This document shows, one piece after another, positions 17,602 to 27,107 of a stretch of DNA of 64,000 nucleotides. The position numbers were made by a program, and so were the translations under genes. The first letter of the stretch is position 1. Every line of letters starts with the position of its first letter. Location of the stretch: the NCBI GenBank assembly GCA_910575405.1, contig CAJTER010000015.1, positions 27,555 to 91,554 on the forward strand. The letters run 5' to 3'. The stretch comes from Clostridia bacterium. GTDB taxonomy: Bacteria > Bacillota > Clostridia > Peptostreptococcales > Anaerovoracaceae. The notes below the pieces were generated by a model, which saw nothing but the letters and a program-made list of their open reading frames with translations, did not search any database and was not told the DNA's origin.

Positions 17602-18159
17602 TTATTCTATATCACGTTTATACGTCTCCAGCTCTTTTTTCAGCTGGAGATTTTCCATCTGAAGATCGAAAAAACTGTTCTCAAGCTCCTTGCACTTGGC
17701 TTCTGCCTTTGCAATTTCTTCCTTCGCGTGCTCCCGGATTTGCTCTGCTGTGTTTTCTGCAGCCTTTCGCAGCTCCCGGATTTCTTCTGTCTTGTCAGCG
17801 ACCTCTTTTCTCAGATCTTCGCTGAGCTGCACTACGCCCTGGGTTTCTTCTTTATACTGAATGTGGTTTTTTTTCGCCTCATCCCATAGCTGAACGTAAT
17901 GCTGCGCATCCTTTTCAAGCTGCACATTAAGTTTTTTCAATTCTTCCACTTCTTCTTTACTGTCAAAGCTTTCGTCAGCAATATTGACTGCTGACAGCAC
18001 TGCCAGATCCGTAACGGAACAGGAATTTGCCACACTGGCAATCTCGTGCATCTGGTTATCCACATAAGCAGCGACCTTTACAATCTGCTCTCTGTTCTTT
18101 TCCCCGGATATGACATATTCCTGTCCATAAATCTTTACACTTACTTTATTACTGCCCAC
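17602..18159 (-). CDS. zapA: Cell division protein ZapA
   Basis: The 185-residue protein has an N-terminal ZapA domain (VSVKIYGQEYVISGEKNREQ) with a central helix (YVDNQMHEIA) and a long Glu/Lys-rich coiled coil from about residue 70 to the end. ZapA bundles FtsZ filaments at the Z-ring. It is longer than the roughly 85-110 aa of classic ZapA because of the coiled-coil extension, as in other Clostridia. The placement pheT-zapA-mutS2 is the usual Firmicutes order. Confidence 0.88.
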   Translation of the reverse strand: MGSNKVSVKIYGQEYVISGEKNREQIVKVAAYVDNQMHEIASVANSCSVTDLAVLSAVNIADESFDSKEEVEELKKLNVQLEKDAQHYVQLWDEAKKNHIQYKEETQGVVQLSEDLRKEVADKTEEIRELRKAAENTAEQIREHAKEEIAKAEAKCKELENSFFDLQMENLQLKKELETYKRDIE

Positions 18160-18172
18160 AGCAAACCTCCCC

Positions 18173-20605
18173 TTACATTTCTCTCAGCACTGCATTAAGC
18201 TTTTCCTTTAATGCATCAAGCACTTTATTATGAACTTTTGCTACTTCTTCATCTGTCAGGGTCTTATTTTTATCTCTGTACGTCAGAGCAAAAGCTGCAC
18301 TCTTTTTGCCTTGCGTCACCTGCTTGCCGCGGTACACATCAAACAGCTGTACCTGTTCTAAAATAGCTCCGGCTTCTTCCTTTATAATGGCCTCTATCTG
18401 CCCCACCTGAACCTCTTCGTCTACCAGCAGGGCGATGTCCCTTGAGGTAGCCGGATATTTTGGCAGAGGTTCGTAAGCCTTTTCAATATTCGCGTGACGG
18501 ACGATGGAATCAAAGAACATTTCGCAGCAGTATGCCCGCATTCCGATCCCATATTTATCTGCTACATCCGGATAAATTTCACCCATAATACCCAGCTCTT
18601 CATCACCTACGGATATTCTTGCGCAGCGGCCTGGGTGATATACACCGTATTCGCTTTCCGAAGTAAAGGATACATCCTTAACGCCTAAATGTTCGAAAAG
18701 CTCCTCTATGATTCCCTTTAGCAGGAAAAAGTCCGCATCCTTTCCATAAAGCCCGATTGCAAGCCCCATCTGCTCATCCGGCAGATCTTCAGGGCGGATG
18801 AAATTAGTCGAGAAGGTGCTGCCGATTTCAAAGGCCATGACCTTTTCAATGTTCCTGGAATAATTTCTTCCCAGAACCTCCAGCATGTTCGGCGTCAGAA
18901 TGGTCCGCATAACGGAGTTTTCTTCTCCCAGAGGATTGAGGATCTTGACAAAATCCCGCTCCCAAGAGTCCTCAGCAATGCGAATATCATCTACCCCCTT
19001 AGGGCTGACAAACGAATAGGTCTGGACTTCGTTAAGACCCATGGCGCACAGAGTATCTCTTGCAAGATCCACAAGTCCGCGTTCTCTGGATTTTCCGGAC
19101 TCTAAGTTGCCTTTAGGAAGGGTGACCGGAAGCTTATCATAGCCGTACATTCTTGCCACTTCTTCGATAAAGTCCACTTCCTCCAGCATATCCTGTCTTA
19201 CGGTAGGCGGCGTAACCTTCAGTACCGACCCAGTTCCTTCCACCTTCATTTCCAGCTTTTCAAAGATATCGATCATCTGGCTGGCAGGAAGCTGGGTTCC
19301 CAGAACCTGATTGATTCGCTCTACTCTTACCTCTACAGAAGGCGCCTTTATTTCCTGAGGATAAACATCCACTGTGCCGGAAGCCACTTTTCCGCAGCCC
19401 AGAATTTCAATGAGTCTGCATACCCGATCGGCTGCTGCCTGACAGAGGTTCGGATCAATTCCCTTCTCAAAGCGGGAAGAAGCTTCTGTCCGAAGTCCCA
19501 AGTTTTTGGAAGTGGCCCGAACGCTGTCTCCATTGAAGTTAGCAGACTCGACGAGAATCGTAGTCGTATCCTCCTCAATTTCCGAGTTTAATCCGCCCAT
19601 CACACCGGCAATGGCGACACCGCGTTTTCCGTCTTTAATCAGAAGCATATCTTTGGACAGCTGGCGCTCTGTGCCATCAAGGGTTGTAAATGTTTCCCCT
19701 TCCTCTGCACATTCCACAAGGATCCGATTATCCGCAATTTGGCGAATATCAAAAGCATGGATAGGCTGCCCGAATTCCAGCATTACAAAATTCGTAATAT
19801 CGACAATATTGTTGATGGGACGCATCCCAGCGTACATCAGTCTTTTCTGAAGCCACCAGGGGGACTGTCCGATTTTTACATCTGTTACGATCCTTGCCGC
19901 ATAGCGTCTACAGAGCTCCGGCTCTTTGATCTCCACCTGAATGAAATCCTCTGCCTTCTGTTCGCTCTCGGAAACGCAGGCCGTATCCGGGTAGCGCAGT
20001 GTTTCGCCAAAGGTAGCGGCAGCTTCCCGCGCCATTCCAGTCATGGAGAGACAGTCCGGTCTGTTTGGTGTAATTTCAAAATCCACTACTGCCTGCTTCA
20101 GTCCCAGTGCCTGTGCAAAATCCTCTCCCAGAGGGTATTCTTCTTCTAAAATCCAGATTCCTTCTCTATGGGCTACTGGAACCACTTTATCATCAAAGCC
20201 AAGCTCACCTGCGGAGCACAGCATGCCGAAGGATTCCACACCCCTCAGTTTGTTCTTTGTAATCTTCGTGCCGCCTTCTTCCTTTTCCTTGCCGTGAAGC
20301 GGTCCGGGGATGCGGCTCTTGTGCAGTGCTACAGGTACGTAAGCGCCTTCAAAGACATTGGGCGCTCCGGTTACAATCTGCACCGGCTCTTCCTTTCCAA
20401 CATTGATCATGCATACCACCAGCTTGTTGGCATCCGGATGCTTTTCTATTTTTTCGATTTTTCCCACTACTACGTTTTCCATTTCCTCACAAAAATGTTC
20501 GCAGGTTTCCAGGTTAGAGCCGGACATGATCATCCGGTCGCAGAATTCTTTTATATCTACATTTACATCTGTATAATCTTTCAGCCACTCAATTGGAACT
20601 AACAT
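18173..20605 (-). CDS. pheT: Phenylalanyl-tRNA synthetase beta subunit
   Basis: The 810-residue beta subunit of the alpha2-beta2 enzyme has an N-terminal tRNA-binding OB domain (VVVGKIEKIEKHPDANKL), a B3/B4 editing domain, a B5 domain, a catalytic-like core, and a C-terminal FDX-ACB anticodon-binding domain beginning near YPATSRDIALLVDEEV. Length is normal. A GGAGGT SD precedes ATG 20605, 13 bases after pheS. No T-box leader is present ahead of the pair. Confidence 0.96.
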   Translation of the reverse strand: MLVPIEWLKDYTDVNVDIKEFCDRMIMSGSNLETCEHFCEEMENVVVGKIEKIEKHPDANKLVVCMINVGKEEPVQIVTGAPNVFEGAYVPVALHKSRIPGPLHGKEKEEGGTKITKNKLRGVESFGMLCSAGELGFDDKVVPVAHREGIWILEEEYPLGEDFAQALGLKQAVVDFEITPNRPDCLSMTGMAREAAATFGETLRYPDTACVSESEQKAEDFIQVEIKEPELCRRYAARIVTDVKIGQSPWWLQKRLMYAGMRPINNIVDITNFVMLEFGQPIHAFDIRQIADNRILVECAEEGETFTTLDGTERQLSKDMLLIKDGKRGVAIAGVMGGLNSEIEEDTTTILVESANFNGDSVRATSKNLGLRTEASSRFEKGIDPNLCQAAADRVCRLIEILGCGKVASGTVDVYPQEIKAPSVEVRVERINQVLGTQLPASQMIDIFEKLEMKVEGTGSVLKVTPPTVRQDMLEEVDFIEEVARMYGYDKLPVTLPKGNLESGKSRERGLVDLARDTLCAMGLNEVQTYSFVSPKGVDDIRIAEDSWERDFVKILNPLGEENSVMRTILTPNMLEVLGRNYSRNIEKVMAFEIGSTFSTNFIRPEDLPDEQMGLAIGLYGKDADFFLLKGIIEELFEHLGVKDVSFTSESEYGVYHPGRCARISVGDEELGIMGEIYPDVADKYGIGMRAYCCEMFFDSIVRHANIEKAYEPLPKYPATSRDIALLVDEEVQVGQIEAIIKEEAGAILEQVQLFDVYRGKQVTQGKKSAAFALTYRDKNKTLTDEEVAKVHNKVLDALKEKLNAVLREM

Positions 20606-20618
20606 CTACGGTACCTCC

Positions 20619-21641
20619 CTATTTGAACTGGTTGATGAAACGCATGTCATTTTCATAGAAAAGACGAATGTCATCAACACCATACTTTAACATTGCAATT
20701 CTCTCAACACCCATTCCAAAGGCAAATCCGGTGTATTTTTCCGTATCAATACCACCTACTGCCAGTACCTTCGGGTGTACCATTCCGCAGCCTAAAATCT
20801 CAATCCAGCCGCTGCCCTTGCAGATCCTGCAGCCTTTGCCGCCGCACTTAAAACAGGATACATCCATTTCTGCACTTGGTTCTGTAAACGGGAAGTGATG
20901 CGGTCTGAATTTCGTTTTTGTCGAGGAACCAAAAAGCTGCTTTGCCATGCTGTCCAGTGTTCCCTTAAGGTCTGCCATGGTAATTCCTTCATCCACAATG
21001 AGGCCTTCCACCTGATGGAACATGGGGGAATGTGTAGCATCCGGCGTATCACATCTGAAGCATCTGCCCGGAGCAATAACTTTGATAGGCGGCTCCTGAT
21101 TCAGCAATGTCCGTATCTGCACGGAGGATGTATGCGGCCGAAGCACCGTATCTTTTGTAATATAGAAGGTATCCGTCAAATCCCTGGACGGATGGTTTGG
21201 AGGGGAGTTTAAGGCATCAAATGCATTGAATACGCTTTCCACCTGAGGTCCTTCCGCAATGGAGTATCCCATGGACATAAAAATCTGTGAAATTTCTTCG
21301 ATAGTAATGGTAATCGGATGCTTTACGCCTAAGCTCATAGCTCTTCCCGGCTCCGTTACATCGATCTTTTCCAGCTTGAACTGTGCTTCTTTTGCCGCAG
21401 CCTTTACCTGCGCCATCTTTTCCTCCAGCAGCGCTTCAATTTCATTTCTTACTTTGTTAGCTGCCTGTCCCAGTTCCTTTTTCTCCTCAGGAGCAAGTTT
21501 TCCCATACCTCTCAGTATCTGGGTAAGCTGTCCTTTTTTACCCAGTACTTTGATTCTGACATCATCTGTCTCCGCCAGATTTTTGGCTTTTTCTAACTGT
21601 TCTTTTGCTTCCTGCAAAATTTGATTCAATTGAGTTTGCAT
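20619..21641 (-). CDS. pheS: Phenylalanyl-tRNA synthetase alpha subunit
   Basis: The 340-residue class II catalytic subunit has an N-terminal coiled coil that binds tRNA-Phe. Motif 2 is around GRCFRCDTPDATHSPMFHQ, and motif 3 is FGMGVERIAMLKYG. A Cys cluster (FKCGGKGCRICKGSGW) is typical of the bacterial subunit. It lies 26 bases downstream of the SPOUT methyltransferase and just upstream of pheT. Confidence 0.96.
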   Translation of the reverse strand: MQTQLNQILQEAKEQLEKAKNLAETDDVRIKVLGKKGQLTQILRGMGKLAPEEKKELGQAANKVRNEIEALLEEKMAQVKAAAKEAQFKLEKIDVTEPGRAMSLGVKHPITITIEEISQIFMSMGYSIAEGPQVESVFNAFDALNSPPNHPSRDLTDTFYITKDTVLRPHTSSVQIRTLLNQEPPIKVIAPGRCFRCDTPDATHSPMFHQVEGLIVDEGITMADLKGTLDSMAKQLFGSSTKTKFRPHHFPFTEPSAEMDVSCFKCGGKGCRICKGSGWIEILGCGMVHPKVLAVGGIDTEKYTGFAFGMGVERIAMLKYGVDDIRLFYENDMRFINQFK

Positions 21642-21667
21642 ATATTTTTACCTCTCCAAATTATAGT

Positions 21668-22438
21668 CTATTTTCGTAAAGACTCATACATCAATATGCC
21701 GGCTGCTACAGAAGCGTTGAGGGAGTCAATGCTTCCTGTCATAGGTATCTTGATAATACTGTGGGCCAGCTGCATGAGCTCTGGTGAAATTCCGTTTCCT
21801 TCATTTCCGATAATCAGCCCAATATCCCGTCTCATATCCATATCCCAATAGTAAAGCTCTGTGTCAAATCCGGTTGCCAGAATTCTCTTCCCTGCAGCCT
21901 CCAAAAGGGAAATCGCCTGCTGTGGTGAGTCGGCCGCAAAAACCGGCATCCGAAAAAGCGAGCCTGCCGCTGCCCGGACAATTTTCGGAGCATAAAGATC
22001 TGCAGTTCCTTTAATGGTCATAACTCCACTGTAGCCTGCAGCATCTGCAGTTCGGATAATCGTACCAATATTCCCTGGATCCTGCAGTCTATCAAGCAAA
22101 ATCACATTGCCGGATTTTTTCTTTATGGCTTCACGAAATTGCTTCTCGTCCAGCTGGCGTTTTTCCAAAACAGCAAGAATGCCCTGGCTGGCAGCAGTCT
22201 GGGCTATCTTTTGAAATAGTTTTCGCTCCATAAATACAGCTGTACAGGGAAAATCGTAAACAGGACGATAGCCTTCTTCCATAATCACATAAACAAGCTT
22301 TTGACGGGTTTTTAATGCATCATGGATCACGCGTTCGCCCTCTGCTAAATACTGCCCGCAGGCATCCCTGTATTTCCTGGCTGTCAGCTTGCTGCACAGC
22401 TTGTATATTTGATTTTCTTTTGAGGCAATGATACTCAT
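21668..22438 (-). CDS. TrmH/SpoU-family RNA 2'-O-methyltransferase
   Basis: The 256-residue SPOUT methyltransferase has an N-terminal substrate-binding domain (KLTARKYRDACGQYLAEG). The three SPOUT motifs are LDRLQDPGNIGTIIRTADA, IGNEGNGIS and IPMTGSIDSLNASVAAG, which form the SAM-binding knot. Homologues upstream of pheS in Firmicutes methylate rRNA or tRNA ribose; the target cannot be assigned. It is the first gene after the ftsZ terminator and probably starts the pheST transcript. Confidence 0.88.
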   Translation of the reverse strand: MSIIASKENQIYKLCSKLTARKYRDACGQYLAEGERVIHDALKTRQKLVYVIMEEGYRPVYDFPCTAVFMERKLFQKIAQTAASQGILAVLEKRQLDEKQFREAIKKKSGNVILLDRLQDPGNIGTIIRTADAAGYSGVMTIKGTADLYAPKIVRAAAGSLFRMPVFAADSPQQAISLLEAAGKRILATGFDTELYYWDMDMRRDIGLIIGNEGNGISPELMQLAHSIIKIPMTGSIDSLNASVAAGILMYESLRK

Positions 22439-22493
22439 ACTTCTTCTATCTGCATTAAAGCCGCGCCGGCTCTGCGGTTTTCCTTTACTTTAC

Positions 22494-22522
22494 TAAGAAA
22501 AGCCGGTCAAATACCGGCTCTT
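22494..22522 (-). terminator. Terminator after ftsZ
   Basis: On the minus strand AGCCGGT-ATTTG-ACCGGCT is followed by TTTCTT. It ends the dcw cluster transcript before the SPOUT methyltransferase gene. Confidence 0.85.
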
Positions 22523-22578
22523 CTCTCTTACGATATCGACAGGCGCACAAAAGCTTTGCCTGATTAATCGCTTTGTTT

Positions 22579-23700
22579 CTACTTTGAAGCTAAGAAAGGC
22601 GGAATTTTGAAGTCATCCTTTATCAAACTGCTGGTGCTTTCGCTCTCGTCCTTGCTGCTGAGGATGGAAGACGCCTTATCGCTTTCTTTGTTCTGCTCAT
22701 CAGCAGTGTCCGGAATAACAGAGCTACTCAGTATATCCGTGCTGGGTCTGCTCTCAAAGCCTGTAGCAATAACCGTAATGTGCAGCTCATCCTGAATTTC
22801 TTCTTTGATAGCAGCACCGAATATGATGATAGCGTTGCTGTCCGCTGCCTTCTGGATTTCGCTTGCAGCTTCGTTTGCTTCCAGCATTCCCAGATCATAT
22901 CCGCCTGTAACGTTAATGAGGACTGCCTTAGCACCGTCAATGCTGGTTTCAAGCAACGGACTTTCAATGGCATCTTTAACAGCCTGTGCAACTCGATCTT
23001 CACCGCTGGCTTTGCCGACACCCATGTGTGCGATCCCTCTGTCCTTCATAACGGTCGTTACATCCGCAAAGTCCAGATTGATCAGTGAATCATCTATAAT
23101 CAGCTCCGATATACCCTGTATACCCTGCTTCAACACTTCGTCTGCCATATCGAAGGCCTGTAAAAGGGAGGTTGTCTTTTCTACCGTTTCAAGCAGCTTG
23201 TCATTTGGTACAATAACCAGTGAGTCCACATACTTCTTCAGAAATTTAACACCCAGCTCCGCATGCTCGCTCCTCTTTTTACCTTCAAAAGTAAATGGTC
23301 TCGTTACAACGCCGACCGTCAGGATTCCCATATCCTTTGCTACCTTTGCTACGATAGGTGCTGCTCCGGTTCCGGTTCCTCCGCCCATGCCGGCTGTTAT
23401 GAATACCAGATCAGCTCCTGTTATGAATTTGGACAGATCTTCCAGATTTTCTTCTGCAGATTTCTGGCCGATTTCAGGATTTCCTCCTGCTCCCAGCCCT
23501 TTTGTCAGTTTCTCTCCGATCTGCAGCTTTGTTTCCGCTTTACAGCGCGCTAAAGCCTGCTTGTCCGTATTTATTGCTATGTAAGCCACGCCCTGCAGCC
23601 CGGCATCTATCATTCGATTAACTGCGTTACATCCGCCGCCGCCTACCCCAACGACTTTTATTTTCGCCGGAGTTGACTCGTTCATCTCAAATTGTAACAT
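22579..23700 (-). CDS. ftsZ: Cell division protein FtsZ
   Basis: The 373-residue tubulin-like GTPase has the nucleotide-binding start [17 protein letters not shown], the tubulin signature [10 protein letters not shown], and the T7-loop region near [11 protein letters not shown]. The short C-terminal linker ends in FKIPPFL, matching the conserved C-terminal peptide. FtsZ polymerises into the Z-ring. The frame extends upstream to 23784, but ATG 23700 with a GGGGAGGT SD is clearly the start. It has its own extended -10 promoter, and no ftsA lies between ftsQ and ftsZ. Confidence 0.97.
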   Translation of the reverse strand: MLQFEMNESTPAKIKVVGVGGGGCNAVNRMIDAGLQGVAYIAINTDKQALARCKAETKLQIGEKLTKGLGAGGNPEIGQKSAEENLEDLSKFITGADLVFITAGMGGGTGTGAAPIVAKVAKDMGILTVGVVTRPFTFEGKKRSEHAELGVKFLKKYVDSLVIVPNDKLLETVEKTTSLLQAFDMADEVLKQGIQGISELIIDDSLINLDFADVTTVMKDRGIAHMGVGKASGEDRVAQAVKDAIESPLLETSIDGAKAVLINVTGGYDLGMLEANEAASEIQKAADSNAIIIFGAAIKEEIQDELHITVIATGFESRPSTDILSSSVIPDTADEQNKESDKASSILSSKDESESTSSLIKDDFKIPPFLASK

Positions 23701-23743
23701 CAGAATATTACCTCCCCTATATTTTTTATACAACTTACAGTCC

Positions 23744-23752
23744 ATTATAGCA
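23744..23752 (-). promoter_or_regulatory. ftsZ extended -10 promoter
   Basis: The minus strand carries TG-C-TATAAT about 45 bases upstream of the ftsZ ATG, with no good -35. The extended TG can compensate. This would give ftsZ a supply of transcript independent of the long dcw operon. Confidence 0.55.
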
Positions 23753-23820
23753 TAAAGAAACTCCCTATGCACCTGTTTTTCCAATTAAAATACCACTTTT
23801 TTGATCCGAAAAAACTACAT

Positions 23821-24690
23821 TTATTTTATTTTTTTGCTAAAAGAATAATATTGATCATCTCCCACATTGACGATCCCTTTTTTTATTTTCTTTTTGTATA
23901 GATCATAAAGCACTGCTTTCAGATTTCCTTCTTCCATTCCTATCAGAAGATTTTTCGCTTCTCCCTTGCAGAACAGCTTGTCCGTCACATAGAGCCTTAC
24001 AATCAGACGGGAAACGTCTATGGTTTTGAAATACAGATCGGATTCTTCCATTGCTGCCAGAAGCTCCATGGCTTTTTTGAAGCTATATGCTTCCTTTACA
24101 ACTATCTGCTTGTTTTCCGCAGCTTTTGTCACAGTCATGCCAATCAGTATGGGAAGCTTTGGCCTTTGATCCGTTGTCCGCAGCACGATGCCTTCTGAAT
24201 CAACGATGATATAGTGCTCGTCCTCTGCGAATGCTGCTTTTTCCTTTCGCTCATCCAAGTAGATTTCCACAGTTCTCGGAAGCTTCCGTTTTATCTCTGC
24301 CCCCTTGATATAAGGGTTTTCCATAAGCTTTTCTTCGCAGTCACCAGCCTTGAATTCAAAGAGGTTGATTCCTCTTTTCAGCCCGATCATATCTTCCACC
24401 TGCTCCGCAGTAAAGCGTCCTTCCTCAGAAACCAGGATCCGGTCAATATCAAACACACTGGAATGCAGAAAGTAATGAGCGGCCATACACACGATCAAAA
24501 GAATGAAAAATTTTAAGAGATATCGTTTTTTCTTTCTCTTTTTTTTCTTTCTGGGAGGCCTTTTCCCCGATATACCAGAGGAGGGGCGTTCTGCCGCCCC
24601 TTCTGCCGTATCGTCTGTATATCCGCTGTAGGCCTCCTGCCTGCTTTGACCAGGTTTCTTTGTATATTTCTTTTTTTTATATTTTTTCAT
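23821..24690 (-). CDS. ftsQ: Cell division protein FtsQ/DivIB
   Basis: The 289-residue bitopic protein has a strongly basic cytoplasmic tail (with KKKKRKKKR near residue 50), a single membrane segment YLLKFFILLIVCMAAHYFL, then a POTRA domain (FDIDRILVSEEGRFTAEQV) and a beta domain. DivIB/FtsQ links FtsL and FtsB to the septal synthase. The start overlaps the murA stop by 4 bases. It is the last gene before ftsZ. Confidence 0.88.
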   Translation of the reverse strand: MKKYKKKKYTKKPGQSRQEAYSGYTDDTAEGAAERPSSGISGKRPPRKKKKRKKKRYLLKFFILLIVCMAAHYFLHSSVFDIDRILVSEEGRFTAEQVEDMIGLKRGINLFEFKAGDCEEKLMENPYIKGAEIKRKLPRTVEIYLDERKEKAAFAEDEHYIIVDSEGIVLRTTDQRPKLPILIGMTVTKAAENKQIVVKEAYSFKKAMELLAAMEESDLYFKTIDVSRLIVRLYVTDKLFCKGEAKNLLIGMEEGNLKAVLYDLYKKKIKKGIVNVGDDQYYSFSKKIK

Positions 24691-25940
24691 TTGTTTCTAC
24701 TGATATCTCCACCTAATTTCTTTAACTCTTCCGGAAAGCTGCAGTACCCCCGCTCTATAAACTCTGCGTTTTCTACTGTCGTTTCTCCGTATGCCATAAG
24801 ACCCGCAAGTACAAGGGCTGCTCCGCCCCTCAGATCTTCTGCGGCAACCTGTGTTCCCCTCAGGAATTCCACACCTTCTATTATAGCGGTTCTCTGGAAA
24901 ATTTCAATATCTGCTCCCATTTTTATGAGCTGGTCTGCATACTTAAAACGATTTTCAAAGATTCGCTCCTCCACTATGGTTTTACCTATTGCAGCCGCCA
25001 TAACGGCTGTAAACTGCGGCTGGAGATCAGTCGGAAATCCGGGATAAGGAGCAGTCTGCAGCTTTCCTGTGCAATAAAGCCTTCCAGGTCCCCGCAGCCA
25101 AATTTCCCCTGGTTGTTTTTTTACCTTGCAGCCCGCGTAACGCAGGTATTTGAGAAACTGTTTCATCATGTCCGTTTCTATGCCCCTCAGAAGCAGTTCT
25201 CCTCCAGTACCTGCTGCTGCAAGAAGGAATGTCCCGCCTTCGATCCGATCTCCCATAATCCGATGGCAGGTTCCGTGAAGCGGACACTCTCCCTTGATTA
25301 CAATTCTGGAAGTACCGGCGCCTTTTATCTGGGCTCCGCAGCTGTTGAGATATTGTTGCAAGTCCTGAATTTCCGGCTCTCTGGCACTGTTGTGGATGAC
25401 GGTTTCCCCTTTTGCGCCCAATGCTGCCATCATCAGGTTTTCTGTAGCTCCTACGCTGGGAAAATCCAGCGCAATAGTTGCGCCTTCCAGTTGGTTTCCT
25501 GTAAAAATCAGCTTTCCATCCACTTCTTTAATAGAGGTCCCCATCTGTTTCAGCGCCTTTATATGTATATCAATAGGCCTTTTTCCGATAGCACAGCCTC
25601 CCGGCTGACTGATGACAGCCCTGCCGCACCTTGTAAGGAGCGGCCCGACCAGGAAAATGGAAGAACGCATTTTCCCCATGAGTTCTGCAGGAACTTCCTC
25701 AGAGTTCAGACATGATGTATCCACCAGCAGACGATCTCCGGTTTTTTCAGTCCGGCACCCTAGGCTCTCCAGAATCTCCTTCATAGTCAAAACATCTGAA
25801 ATGCAAGGGCACCTTGAAAACACATTTTCCTCGCCTGTTGCAATTGATGCGGCGAGTATCGGAAGGGCCGCGTTTTTGGCCCCCTTTACGGTATATTCTC
25901 CACAAATGGGATTACCACCCCGTATATGATAGCTTTCCAA
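24687..25940 (-). CDS. murA: UDP-N-acetylglucosamine 1-carboxyvinyltransferase
   Basis: The 417-residue enolpyruvyl transferase catalyses the first committed step of peptidoglycan synthesis. It starts YHIRGGNPICGEYTVKGAKN, has the catalytic Cys in QPGGCAIGKRPIDIH, and ends with the usual FIERGYCSFPEELKKLGG. I place the start at TTG 25940: it matches the family N-terminus and lies eight bases after a GGAGGTG SD. The alternative in-frame ATG at 25970 sits in the loop of a hairpin that buries that SD. Confidence 0.93.
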   Translation of the reverse strand: MESYHIRGGNPICGEYTVKGAKNAALPILAASIATGEENVFSRCPCISDVLTMKEILESLGCRTEKTGDRLLVDTSCLNSEEVPAELMGKMRSSIFLVGPLLTRCGRAVISQPGGCAIGKRPIDIHIKALKQMGTSIKEVDGKLIFTGNQLEGATIALDFPSVGATENLMMAALGAKGETVIHNSAREPEIQDLQQYLNSCGAQIKGAGTSRIVIKGECPLHGTCHRIMGDRIEGGTFLLAAAGTGGELLLRGIETDMMKQFLKYLRYAGCKVKKQPGEIWLRGPGRLYCTGKLQTAPYPGFPTDLQPQFTAVMAAAIGKTIVEERIFENRFKYADQLIKMGADIEIFQRTAIIEGVEFLRGTQVAAEDLRGGAALVLAGLMAYGETTVENAEFIERGYCSFPEELKKLGGDISRNK

Positions 25941-25950
25941 ATAAAAAACA

Positions 25951-25983
25951 CCTCCGAACCATACTTTCATAGTATGCCGGAGG
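25951..25983 (-). promoter_or_regulatory. Hairpin sequestering the murA Shine-Dalgarno
   Basis: In the mRNA, CCTCCG then CATACT pair with AGTATG then CGGAGG, a 12-bp stem with a small internal loop and a five-base ATGAA apical loop. The 3' CGGAGG is the SD of the TTG start at 25940. It lies between murG and murA. Opening of this stem, for example by a ribosome or a ligand, would be needed for efficient murA initiation. Confidence 0.6.
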
Positions 25984-25994
25984 GTATCGTTGAG

Positions 25995-27095
25995 TTACCG
26001 AATATCAAGATTGTTGCAGATAATTTCTGCAGCATCAAGCGGTGCGCAGGCTTTACTGCAGCGCGACATTTCCGCCACCTTCCGGGGATCGTTTTTCAGT
26101 TTCAGAATACTGGCAATGAGCTTTTCGTTGTCCAGATCTTTTTCCTCCAAAATAATAGCTCCGCCATGATCTGCTACTGCCTTTGCGTTATAATACTGAT
26201 GGTTTCCCGTAACAATCGGTGATGGAATAAAAATAGCCGCCTTTCCACAAACCGTCACCTCTGCCACCGTCAGTGCCCCGCTCCTGCTGAGCACCAGATC
26301 CGCAGCAGAAAGATATTCTTCCATGTTATTAATATATTCCAAAATATGAATATTGTCCGCCAGTTTGAGGCCCCGCTCCTGCTGAAGCTCAGAAAGAATG
26401 GCATCATAATAGCGTTTTCCCGTAGCCATGCAGACTTGAATTCCGCTCATACCGTTTACAGCTTCAATTACACTGAGCATAGCCTTGTTAATTCTGCCGG
26501 CGCCCTGGCTGCCGCCGAATACCAGAAGTACAAAGTCTCCGTCCGCAAATCCCAGCTTCTTTCTGCAGGCTTTTGGATCCGCTTCAAAAAAGGCTTTGCG
26601 CACGGGATTTCCTGCTAGGATATGTTTTTTCTTGTGTTTAAAATATTTCTGAGCTTCCTCAAATCCCAGGAAAACATGCTCTACATAATTTTCCAGCAGC
26701 TTGTTGGTTACGCCTGGAAACGCATTCTGTTCATGGGTATACGTTTTTACACCCAGCTTGTGGGCCGCCCGCACTACCGGGCCGCATACATAGCCTCCCG
26801 TTCCTATAACAGCATCTGGCTCAAAGGCTTTGATGAGCTGCTTTGCCTGCTTGTTTCCTTTGCTGAGCTTTCTCATTACTTCGATATTTTTCAGCGGATG
26901 TTTTCTGTCAAATCCGGAGACTGTAATAAATTTGATAGGATAGCCGTTATCAGGCACAATGGTCTTTTCCAGCCCATACTCGGTTCCCACAAACAGGATC
27001 TGGCTGTCTGGATAGCGCTCCTTAATTTTATCTGCGATAGCGATTGCGGGATAAATGTGTCCTCCCGTGCCGCCGCCGGTCATAATTACTTTCAT
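25995..27095 (-). CDS. murG: UDP-GlcNAc transferase MurG (lipid II synthase)
   Basis: The 366-residue GT-B glycosyltransferase adds GlcNAc to lipid I at the inner membrane face. It has the N-terminal glycine loop GGTGGHIYPA, the second loop FGGSQGAGRIN, and the UDP-binding region RSGALTVAEVTVCGKAA. ATG 27095 is preferred to the TTG three bases upstream; AGGAGC lies at good spacing. It is 12 bases after ftsW. Confidence 0.95.
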   Translation of the reverse strand: MKVIMTGGGTGGHIYPAIAIADKIKERYPDSQILFVGTEYGLEKTIVPDNGYPIKFITVSGFDRKHPLKNIEVMRKLSKGNKQAKQLIKAFEPDAVIGTGGYVCGPVVRAAHKLGVKTYTHEQNAFPGVTNKLLENYVEHVFLGFEEAQKYFKHKKKHILAGNPVRKAFFEADPKACRKKLGFADGDFVLLVFGGSQGAGRINKAMLSVIEAVNGMSGIQVCMATGKRYYDAILSELQQERGLKLADNIHILEYINNMEEYLSAADLVLSRSGALTVAEVTVCGKAAIFIPSPIVTGNHQYYNAKAVADHGGAIILEEKDLDNEKLIASILKLKNDPRKVAEMSRCSKACAPLDAAEIICNNLDIR

Positions 27096-27107
27096 CAATT
27101 CTTGCTC

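Noticed and set aside
22439..22578. T-box riboswitch ahead of pheS/pheT
   Set aside because: The gap is too short and holds only the ftsZ terminator; no T-box sequence is seen.
23701..23784. Longer FtsZ from ATG 23784
   Set aside because: The extra residues are unlike any FtsZ N-terminus, overlap the promoter, and a strong SD sits before ATG 23700.
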